From: Motacilla alba alba
Lineage: Eukaryota; Chordata; Aves; Passeriformes; Motacillidae
Direction: 5' to 3'
Assembly: GCF_015832195.1 (NCBI RefSeq)
Contig: NC_052017.1
Coordinates: 105,554,429-105,618,428 of the forward strand
DNA: 64,000 nt
Program-made: the position numbers and the translations under genes
Shown here: positions 25,201 to 37,200 of the stretch, piece by piece
Position numbering within the stretch: position 1 is the stretch's first letter
How the letters are laid out: each line of letters opens with the position of its first letter
The notes under the pieces: generated by a model
What the model was told of the DNA's origin: nothing
Seen by the model: only the letters and a program-made list of their open reading frames with translations
Database searches by the model: none

Positions 25201-28200
25201 CAAGGCATGAGAATTTGATGCAAATAAACTTAGATGTACTTTAAAATAATTTGACACTCATTACCCATCAGTTTGGCCTTCAAGCATCTACACTTACTTA
25301 TAATTGGGGAACATCAACTCCTCAAGGGCAGAAGACTAAAAAAGGTATTGAACTTTAAGGCACTGCACTGTTCGCCAGAGTTCTACTAACCACAGAGAGC
25401 CCTTTGCCCTTACTGATTTAAATTTGTTTTTAGCTTCCAGCTAAAAAATACACAAATACAACTAGGACACTCACAAATACCAAGACAGAGGCATCTTTAA
25501 ACAGAGGACAAGTACACAGTTTGCATAACATCTGCATCAAGTTTTCCCCTTTGTGGTTTCACTAGAAGTCTTTTTCTGAAGAGTCACTTTGTCTCAGGCA
25601 CATTTTCAATCTTGCTTTTTTTTTTTGTTACCTGAATTCAATGTTTAGCATCAAGAAAACAAAAGCCAGGCACATTTTACTGTTAAGACAGTCAGCAAAT
25701 TTTCCAGAAAGGGGTAAGCTTGGAAAATAAAAGCACATACAATAACTGTTTTGCTACAGTTCTCCAGCCTCTTGCAATTCAGTCACTGTTGGCCTTCCTT
25801 TATTAGTGACATGAAATTTGTAAAGCACTGTAAGATTTTCCCTGAACACTGCATAATAAGCAACGCAGCTTACAGAAGATGTTGAATTTGTGTCTCCACT
25901 TAACATTTAACATACTTTTCATTTGGTACTCACCATTTTTGTTTCTTATTTTAGGATCTGCTCCATTTTTTAGAAGTTTCAATGCACAGTGCTTATGAGC
26001 ACGGTATGCTGCACAGTGCAAGGGCGTGTTCCCCATCTGATCTGTACAGTTGATATCAGGTGGCTTGCGCTTGTTTAACTGGAAAAAAAAACAATGTTCT
26101 GCTTACTTATCAGTTCTCCCCCCTCTCCAGATGTCATATTCTCTCTTTTGAAAATTAGCTGTTCCTAACTTGGATGCTTCAGTGTTGATCTGGCAACAAA
26201 GAGGGCATTTAGAAAGTGTTATGACAAGAGCAAGGAGTGCAACAATCAAACAAGACATTCAGCTAGAGTGAGGAACTTCAGTGTTTTGCTTGTTATACCC
26301 TTTCCACCTCTGCTGCACAATACGGATGCATTTTTCTGCTCAACTGCACAGTGCCAGGGAAAGTTGCACAACACTGCAGTTCAGTCATTTGTAAGCTAGA
26401 ATGGCCCTGCCCAGCTCTACTGTCAAAAATCTGCTGTTCATCTGCTGTTCTTCGTAGAAGACTCCCAGGCACAGTGCAGAAGTTAGCACAGGCCAGTGCT
26501 AGTCCAGAAAAAAATTGTGCAGCCATCCTGTTTCAGAGATTAAGAACTTTGTAGTGAAGGGTGGCAGACCTGCCAATCTCAATACCAGATATCCTAGGCC
26601 ATTTAGAGCTCCTAGGATAGGCAATCTGTTACACAAACTGGTTTGCTGCATTCTTAAGTCTATTAAGAAAAATGTAGCTATATAACAAAGGAAAAAAAAA
26701 TCAACCCAAACTGAGTTTTACTTGCACACAATATAAATATTTTGAAAAACTGACCCCTTCAAAGAGAAGGGTCATGAAGCATGACACTGCTAACTACCCT
26801 AAAACACCAGTACACTTCTACTCAAATATGTGGCTGCTGGATGCATACATGGAGGTTGGACTGAACGATCTGTAGAGGTCCCTTCCAGCCCAAACCATTT
26901 CGTGCACTACTAGCCACTTAAGCTCACAAGCCAGATGGGAGTGCCTTACTAGAAAGGCTAAGTTACTGATAAGCAGCCTTAGGAGACCAGAGTCACAAGT
27001 GCATGACAACAACTTTTGAGAAACTCAGTTTAAGTACTCACATTAGACATATGCTATCTGAGACAAAGTTACAATAATAACAGAATTCTCAGGGCCACAA
27101 TTTAACATCAACAGCCATCACTTTATATGTACCTCAGAAGTAGTTCTATAAAGGGATAAACTTAAGGGATGAGTATCCCTTATACAAGCTTTGTTTACAG
27201 ATCAACTGGTAAGAGAACAAAAGTCAAAAAGAGGGAGTTTGTGGAAGTATACCCTCATTAACATTGTAGCCAAATACTTGCATTCCTGAGGATTCCTAAG
27301 CTTCATCTCTTTCCAACCAGCTGTTTTACATTTACTTCCTCTTCTGACTTCTTGCCTCCATACCTTTTAAGCCATATGCCTGTGCTTTCAGCACCTTATG
27401 CCATGTTACAAGGGAGTATCTGGAAGAAAGCTTCATGCATCAACTCACTCAGATAAAAATCTCTCCAGTCACTTCAGGAAACGTACAGTGTATTTTTGAG
27501 AGAACTCACAGGAAAAACACACTGGCTTTGCCCCAAGTAGACTAAGAAGCCTGGGTTAAGATTCAGCTGCTGAAGATCTAGTAAATAACATGTTCTGGTG
27601 TTAGATGTCACAGTAAAAGTAGATATAAGCAGCTAAAGTTCCATGAGCATCATAGTCCACTAATAAAAATTTAAGTAGGAGCAGAAATGCCTGAACAATC
27701 AATAGGTACAGTATGGTGAATTTTGGAGCTAAAGGGCAGTTCTGAAGAACTACACAAATTCTGCAAAGAGGTATTAACCTAAGGGCAGGAAAGTCAAAGG
27801 GGTTTACATCATAGAGCTGTAAGTGTATTACAAGGAGCACCTGTTAAGAATTGACTTAAAACTGACTCCAGGTCAAAAAACATGACAATACTTTGAAAAG
27901 TTTTAGAAGACAATATGTAGTTCTCTTCACATATACAGAGCTCAAAGATAGCAAATATTAAAAAAATCACTTAGAAATTACAATGTTCACAGGGGGAATT
28001 ATATGCTCATGCATAGTTACATACTACATGAGAGAAAGCAGAGTTTTTTTAATGAAAGATTTCTAGGAGGAGATACTTTTTTCTGATTTTTTTCATATCA
28101 GATTAAGGATTAGCCAGCAGACATATAACGAGTATTAAAGTTATCAGAATCAAGAACAGATTACTTATGACAGTGTATTAATTACAATTAGTGTAATTGT

Positions 28201-31200
28201 GCACTGTATTAATGCACTGTTTATCCCCATCTTGGGTGCTGCGTACAGTGCTGGTTCTTTCTCAATTTCAAAGAGGACAGTATAAAGTCTCCAAATAAGA
28301 ATTACAAGGATGACCAAAGATTTAACAAGAGTTTCCATGCAAGGAGTTAGAAAGACAAGGGCGCTTTGGGCTTAAGAAAAAAAATTAGAGGGGGGAAGTA
28401 AATTGTTAACAGGTGTTCACTTCTGGCTTCTAGGCAGAAAAATAAACATCAAATATCTCAATATACAAATCTCACATTTGTGAATTTTGATGCCTGAAAA
28501 GGCATCACTAAAGGTGCTAAGTAGGTAAAAACTGTTCCATACTGCATGCCTTACTTCCAAAGACACTCTTCAGGACTCTCAAAAGCGTGAGTTCAAGCAC
28601 TGGGACACTGCTTCAAAACCCAGCTGGATTTGGTCCTGAGCAATCTGCTCTAGTTCATTCTGCTCTGCAAACAGGAGCTGGACTGGATCACATCCAGAGG
28701 TACCCTCCAGTCTTTCTGTGATCTGCTTCTGCCACAGCCTTACTAGCCCACCACACTGTTCATGTGGGATTACTATGAGTGTGCACACACACAAATACAC
28801 AGTTTTCAATTTCTGCTCAGCATGAAACTGTGTTTGCAGACGACTGTCCATTAAAAACTACAATGAACGCTAACGAGAAAGAGCTTACTTTCAAGATTAA
28901 AGACAGGCCACGCTGTGGTGAAAATCTAGACATCCATGACATTAAGGTATCCACAATAACATACTAAGCTCATCTCAGCGGACCATGAACCATTACATTA
29001 CTGTTTACAACTAACTAGCTAATTCTTTCTAAAGGATTTAAAAACACAAAAAAAGTTGAAAACTACTGGTTTTGCAATCTCCAACAAAGAGGAAAATCCT
29101 TGAGGGTTCAGCACCTTACCAATATAACATGGGGCACAGCACTAATGTTCCAAAGTCACAGCCTTTGAAATGCAAAGCACAAAGTCATATTTTGTAACAT
29201 GAGCATTATGGCTTGAATCACTTGACTTGAATGCTTACCAAGGCAGTCAGTTTCCCTGTTTCCCCCTCTCTTGCTGCTCCTAAGAGGAGTTCTTCCAGTT
29301 TCCTTTCTTGCGTCCTTTCCACTGCTAAAAAAAAATTAAAAAAATAAATGAAAGTAAGGTCATTCTCAGCAAAGTACATATGAAGTACAGCATGCAGAAA
29401 AGTATAGCAAAACAAGCCTAGAGAAGCAAAAATTTCCAGTATTATTTAATTGGGACAGGTATAAATAGAATATTTATTCAGAAAAGTCTGTGACAGAGCA
29501 AAAATATGTTCAAAGCACATAAAATCTGATAAGACATGCAAGTTTTTATACACATAGACATATATTTATTATTATTATTTCAACACTAAGAACCAAGCCC
29601 ACTCCCTGCAGAAGGGAAAATGAGAACTATGCAACATCCTCATCTCAGATCTTCGCTATGTTTTTTTCAGCTTCTCTTCTACTGTTCTTGTCGTCCTACC
29701 AAAATTTTATTCTTCTCTAACAATTCAGCAGATGAGCAGTGGAAATAAGTTATTTGTGCATTTGCATGTAGAATCAGAAAAGAGTTCTCTTCTTATATGC
29801 AGTCTGTGGTAGTGGACACAGTAGTCTGTGGTAGAGCTCCATCAGTATTTAAGAGTATTATATAGTATTACTAGGAAGCAACAGTTTTTGAACTCTCTGA
29901 AACTATAACCAGTGAACTAGATTAGTATTTCGACACAATCTGCCTCATCTTTGACACCTGTGAGGCCATGGAGGAAACAAGGGGAAGTGTTTTTATTTTT
30001 TATGCCTTTTGACACAATGTCTAAGACTGCAATAGCAAGTCCTAAATCTGATCCATAACTGGGTCACCTTTGCAAACTGTTCAGAATTTTGCTCTCTAAT
30101 GATATGGTTGACACAAAGCCACTTGCTGTTCTTGACTTGAGTTCTGTCTCTTCCAATGAGTCAAGGCTTTGACTGCCCACGTACCATTCAAATCTGTAGC
30201 AAGGACTACCCCAGCAGGACTGAAATAGTAACCTGAACAATGCTATTTGTATTCATAATACTTAACTCTCGAGTCCCAAAAAACCCCAACTTGTCAGTAC
30301 TGCAGACAAGAACCAAAAACTATGATTGTTTTCTTTCTAATAACCAAATTTAAAAAGAAAATTCAACTGAGCTTCTGTAACTTGCAGGAAAAAAACAGCT
30401 TTTATGACGCATACATGTTAAAAAACCCCAAAACAAACTTTGACCTCCTAAAGTTACCTTCCAACATATTCCTTATGTCTTTGTCATAAGTAACTTCTTT
30501 TGCAGTCTCTCCACTGCCGTTAACAATAGAAGGATCAGCATTATGCTGCAAGAGTAACATCACCACCTCCTGAAAAACAATTTGAAAAACACTGCTTATC
30601 TGTCTGTGTAGCTGCAAGGCCACAATCAGGCTGTCCAGCTATTGACATCCTGTAAGATGAGCTTTGTAACCAACGGCTTCTCACTGCTGCTGATTTTTAT
30701 GAAAACAGGAAAGGATGTTTTAGAGAGATTGAAGAGTGAGACTGACTGCAACATTTTCTTTCTCATCAGTCAGGCTGAAGGAACCAACAGGAGGTAAAGC
30801 TGAACAGATTGACCCTGAAAAGCTGGTGTACCTGGTGTGAATGCTGACTTGGACAGACAAAAATTGTACAACTGTCTCTTTTGACAAAACAGTAAATAGT
30901 CACTCCTGAAAGGCCAAGATGTTATCTACAGAGGTAGTACTAGTTTTGGAATGATAGTGGCATTGGGGGCCAGGGGGGGATCAAATTAGTGTCACATTAC
31001 ACAGGCCTATTAAAAAGCTCTTTAGTTCTAATTAACTATGAAGAAACAGCACTTCCAGACACCAAATAGGCCTGTGTGCCCTAATTTAAGAGATTTCTTT
31101 CCCCTCCAGAAGCTACTAAGATTAAAACAATGTGGTTTCTCTCCGTGGTTTTTTTTTTTTTTGACAGTTATGCAAGCTAGGCAATGTGCCTAATCCTTCT

Positions 31201-34200
31201 GAACACGCTGTACCAAAACAGACAATAAGTCATTTTTAGACCCTATAAAAACATTTTTTGAAGTGATTTTATTGCTAGCACTTTCTTAATAATTCGACAA
31301 GTGAGGCTTAATAAAGGTACCATACTTTACCTTACGGCCTGTGAAAGCTGCACGATGGAGCGGAGTGTCCCCCATGTCATTCAGCACATTCACATCTGCA
31401 CCTGCCTAAACAGCAAGACCAAAAGACAACTGAATACCCTTCCAACAAGAACTACATGGCTATTCCCTCTGCCCAGGGGGGAAGGGGAGACAGGACACTA
31501 ACGAAGACCTCATGGCAAATCAGATCAGAACTGTAATACAGTTATCTTGAAAACAAGGATGAAGTATGTGTCTGAGATTCACAGCCAACATTCTCTCAAT
31601 TGCTTCAAAAAGAAAAAGCCCTCTGCATTTTTCCAGGCATATCTCACACTTTTAAAAAGAGGGTATATTGAAAGTAAGTTTAATACAAGGGGTAGGGGCT
31701 ATTGTTATCTTGGTTTTTGTTTGGCTTGGGTTGTTTGGGGTTTTGTAGGTCTTCCTGTTAAATCTCCCTTCCTTTTGTCACACACTTTCTCCATCCCATG
31801 CCTTTTATCTGAAAGGAGGAGTGTTTGCCACACTGCACAGGCACTCTTCCAAGAAACCAAGAAAGCCTATCCTTCCTTCATTAAGTATTTCTTCTACACC
31901 ACTCTACCTAACCTCTCAAAGGGTCAAAGAGAGGGCAGGGCATACTTAACTTCATCACATATGTTTAGATCACATGATTTAGCTAGGTCATTGCTGCCTG
32001 CCTCAAGTTAACTGATGAACCTGACTAGTTCCAGAACTCTGTTTCTGATAATGCCTCCTTCACTTCCTCTTTACACAAGTACGTACACACTTAATACATG
32101 CTTAGCTTTCAGAAGTGCACAGCCTCACTTATTTCCCACTTTGTTCTTTAAATAATACCCTTTCAAGAGCGCTATCAAAAGAACTAAAAGTACAAAGTCC
32201 TCTATACTCTTCCAACTCTTGAAGCTGGATACTTGATAGATGCATTAAGTGATAAAACTTCACCTTTTGCTTTAAGTAGCCTGCTTGAATTGAAAATGGC
32301 TTTATTTACTAAGCAAGTGTATAGGCTAGAGAAGAATTTCTCAAAGAAATCTCAAATTTGTTTCCTCCTTTAAAGCCTGGATTATGCTGGTAGCTTTTAT
32401 TCTTAATGAAAATAAAATTTAGATTAGCTTTGCACTTGAGCCTGTTTAGCACACTCCTGCCATCCAGCAAAATCTTTCAACTATGAAAGAGGGTCTAATA
32501 TAGTTAAGATTGGTTGAGGTTACCCCAAGAGCAAAAACAAAACAAAAAAGAAATCAGTCAGAAACCACATAGTCACTGCATTTGCAGTTATTATGCAAAT
32601 ACAAACACATCAATTTTGATAATAGAAGTCTGTAGTTTCAAAATTCACCACGCAGTTCATTATTTCAAAGACATTAGAAAGAAATAATGAGTCCAACTGT
32701 ATTAGCCTGTGCCTGAAAGAAACACATACAAGGTATTTTGCACAAAATTCTGTGCACACTTCTATGCACAATATAGAATTAGATAATGCAGCATTTTTTG
32801 TATTTGAGACACTTTAGCCTTTCCTACAGCTCGGTAACTGAAACTGCCTAAACTTAAGCACTTTATGTACAACAGTAAACTAATCAAACTATTGAAGTTA
32901 TTGCATTACTAATATCACATGCTGGCTTATTATACACATATACCCACTAAGCTTCAAAAAACCTGAGCTTTCATGAGTGCATACCTATATATTGCATGTC
33001 TTTAGTTCCTACATGCAGATAGTTACACTCTGAGAGAAAACCAGTTAAGTACCAATAACTGTAAAAACTGCTCAGAGTAAGGGCTGTATGCTACTGTATA
33101 GACTTCCACTGTCGCTATTTTGGGTCTTTCTAAACCAGGCCTATCTTAATGCCACAACCATCAGTTATGTCTATGCTACATGTAGATAAACTGTAGGAGT
33201 GCCTCTGCCTCTCTGCAAAGCCTCTTTTCTTCTATCACAAAAACCTGAACAAACACTAACTGCTTCTAGCCTTACACAGACAGGATAACAGATGTATACC
33301 TTCAGCAAATCCTCTACCACAACAGCATGTCCAAAGTAACAAGCAAGGTGAAGAGGTGTCCAACCCATATTAGACTTACTTCTGCCTAAAAGACAAAACA
33401 CATAAATTAAGTTTTGATCACGTAGTACAAAAGAGATATTGTCGTGTGCTTGGAGGTAGTCATGGGTGACCATTCTTCACAGCAGCAGAAGAACAAAGAG
33501 GCTGGAAGCATCAATACTAATCGTATTATTTAAATTACTAAATCAGGAGGCAGTTTGAGAAAGCTGGATTCAAACATAAAAACAATCAAAACAAAATCAA
33601 AAAAACCTAACAAACCCAACAAAATCAACCCCAAAAACCCAAACAAAGAAATTCCACAACCTTCTGAAAGGGAAAAGTCATGTTGCCTGACTGAGAACAA
33701 AACTTTTCTTTGCATGTAACACCTTTCAATACTAGCAAGTAGCTTCAGTTACTTTCATTCTTCATTCACTAAGAAAATGGTACATGCAAGCACATTTTTC
33801 TCTTGTTTATCAAAACACTCTTTGGTTTACACAATTTTATTTTCTCCACACAAATGAGAGGTAAGACAACTGATCTTTTAAACAGAATATTCAAAATAAA
33901 ATAGGTGGAATGACCTAATGTTGAGGCTTTTTGTCATCAGTTTTTTTGTTGCCTTGTGCTTTACCCAGTTCTAATAAAGACAGCGTCACTAAGTAATGTG
34001 CTTTGAAATCTTTATGCACAGTAGAACTCATGTATCATCTACAGCTCTAAGTTGCAGACTTAGAGCACAGACAGGAAGTAGGCATAGAAATTATCATGGA
34101 AAGGAAAATAAGATTTATGCTTTAAAGAGCATTTAAAACAGAAGACTAGCTAGAAGACTGGCTGCATTAAATTCAACAATTCTCCTACAATCATTTCTTA

Positions 34201-37200
34201 GAAAGCAAGATAATAAAGTATTAAAGATTACTAAAGTTAACAACTCACTTTACTTTCCAACTGCAACACTCAATTATATTAAGCAAAAGAAACCTGTATC
34301 TTGTTTTTAACTAAGCAATACACACATCATTACAGTGTCACCTAAAAGCTATCATTTTGTACTGGGAAGATAAATGAAAATAAGGCAGTAGAAATTGTTT
34401 TGAAATCACTGCCACAATTAAGTTCTCCCCTGTCACATAAGCCCAAGTATTGAGGCATGGAAGACACACAACATAAGTTTGCCCTGAGAAAACAAGCCAC
34501 AAGCACAAGGAAAACAAACTGTTCATCTTGAAAGTTCATAATCTTTTCTGCTTTCATATTAAAAATTAATATTACAATGTGGTTCAGAGCTGAAATATTT
34601 TCCCATTTCTTAACTGTTTCCAGCTAACATTCCTGCCCTTTATTGACAATTTCTTTTGTAATTTGATTCTCTTTCTTCTCAACTCTCGTTGTTTCCAATC
34701 CCAGATTTAGATCTTTCCCTCATTACAGTTTGGCCTACAACTGAGCTCCTACCCTACATTACTGATGGGCCAAAGTATCACAGAAGATAAATACTGTGTG
34801 AACCACTAACTCTGGGGCTAGTTATGTTGGATAACATACTGAAGGGACATCACTCATCCCTCAGTCCAGGAGGGAGTTATGTTCATTCAAAGAACACAAA
34901 AGAGATTTCAGTTGCACTGAATTCATACAATTAGGTCAAAACATTCATTAGTTAACAGCACTGACAAGACAGCAATGCTGCCAAGAAATTCAGTCATGAA
35001 AAAAAAAAAAAAAACCAAAACAGGAATCTGTCCAGGTTTATAGTTCTTACTGAATAAAGTAAGAACAGGCTCTTGTTCTGCATCCACTCTGAATGTCTGC
35101 ATTTCTGATGTTGGCTGATCATTTATTTCTGAAGCTTTTGAAGCATTACTTCTCTTCAAAGTGACCACAAGTGTTTGTACTTTATTATTATTTTACACCA
35201 TGACAGCATTATACTAGGGAGAATGCAAGGATAGGAAAGGAGAAATAATGCAATTCCAACAAAAAACATAATTCCTTTCCCTCTTACACACAGCTCTTTG
35301 GTTTAATGCCAAGTCTCAAGGGCTACTGTTAGTTTAGAGAATGGAGACAAGGTAGGCAGCCATTTTCCAGCTGTGGGCTGCTAGGCCACTGTCATTCAAA
35401 TTTGGATTTTGCCCTAACACACTACTTACCATTAACCTTACCTTACGGAGTTTTTACACTGCAAATTCTAAGATACCCTATTTTCTTGTATTTAAGAAGA
35501 ATGAGCCAACAAAAGATGGCCTTAGAAAACACAATTATTTTGGGTGAAACCTGGGTTTGGTACTGTTTTAATGTAGATTCCTTCTTTCCAAACCAGTGAA
35601 CTGAGGAACCCAAAAGGAGTTCAGATAATTTGGCTGGATTTTCCTGAAGCAAATCCTGCTTATCTGCAAGCACTGACTGCGTAGAATACAGTCACAACTG
35701 AGCAAGTACAGGAAGCCTAAATTTATTTTCTCTTCCTTCACTTTGGTAGAAATTGTGACGTTTAGGATCACTGTTGTCAGATTTGACACTTATGAATACA
35801 CAGGACACATAGCCTCAGATGTAGCTCCCCTCTGAAAAGACAAGGAGAAGATGTCAAAGATAGGCTTTTACACCCAGACACATCAACTTATCAAACTCAG
35901 GGCTACCAAGGCACATCCTGCAGGAAGTTTACACCACCTGCAGTACAGCCTCCCACCTGCTCCAGAAGCACTCTACTCCAAGCCAAGTGGCACTGCTGTA
36001 TCAGATAGAAATCCTGAAGGAACTGCTACAGCACTGAAGACATTCCCTATACCTTGACTTTCTACGGACATCTATTATCCAAGGTAATGACAGAAGCAGA
36101 AGAGGCTGTCAGGAAGAGAAGGAAGATTAGGCATTACAAAAAGATAGTTACAGTCCACAGCGTGTACTTTAGTTAATCATCAGGTTGTTACGCAATTACT
36201 ATCTGGTGCTACCCAACAGATCAGAACTTGTAGCAAGACACAGTGGTTTAGCTAGTGAGGAGGCAGAATGCCAGGGCCAGTTATACAGCAGAGGCTGCCT
36301 GGCCTGAATTTGTCTTAGACTGTTTCCAATGGAACATTCTATGGGAGAAAGTGAAACAAGTTAGTCTCTGAAAAATAACTGCAGAAGAACAGAGATTTAA
36401 GTCTGAAGTTTCACGCAACTAGAGCTGTTCCCTCAGATAACATTAATTACACTTCTGTATCCTCAGACATTTAGAAGAATTGAAACTTGAAAAGCAGCAA
36501 TTGCACAGTGAACAAAATCCATATTTGGAACCAGTTTAGGTTAAATATAATATCACAAGCACATTCTCTCTAGCTTCCTATACCTCCCATTAGCAAGCAA
36601 GTATTAACCAGCTGGCATGTCCTTCTAAACCAGAAAAACTGCTAAGCACCATCTTTCACTTCATTACCTGAGTCTCTTCTATGCTGCAGACTTTCTGACC
36701 AGAGACCCATTTGCTTGATATAACAGACAGCAGAGTATGCCATTTCATTAAGCTTTCTTGACTTCAGATTATGTGTAAGAACACATCAGAGATACTCTGA
36801 AACCTCTTCTAAGTACAGGAGACTTCAAGAACTTATTTATGGGCACTGTTGCACGAATCTTAAAGCACTTTTATTCCAATTGTTTAGGCACTACACATAT
36901 TGAATATTTACCAAGGATATACTTCTGAAGGTTGAAGGACTTCAGCTTCATCAAGGTATGTTTGGTTCCCCTTTAAACTATGAACTAGCTCCCCAAAGAT
37001 GAAGCAGCAAGAGCTTGGGTTTCACAACTTCTTTTTCTGAGGTGAGTACATTAACCATTGAGAAAACACAAACATGGCTGAGTAGTCAAACAAAACAATA
37101 AGTAAGCTAATCATTAAGAATGAGACTTGGGAAAAGGATAGAGCTTGTTCAGGTAATAGGAATCCCTGCCCTTTAGGGCAAGGTGTTCCTTTCTCTTATG

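Noticed and set aside
25803..26036. 77-codon ORF continuing past OSBPL1A exon 6
   Set aside because: The first part is real exon 6; the rest reads into the intron past a good GTGAGT donor.
31547..32011. 154-codon plus-strand ORF
   Set aside because: Antisense within an OSBPL1A intron, includes a simple G/T-rich tract and no recognisable motif.
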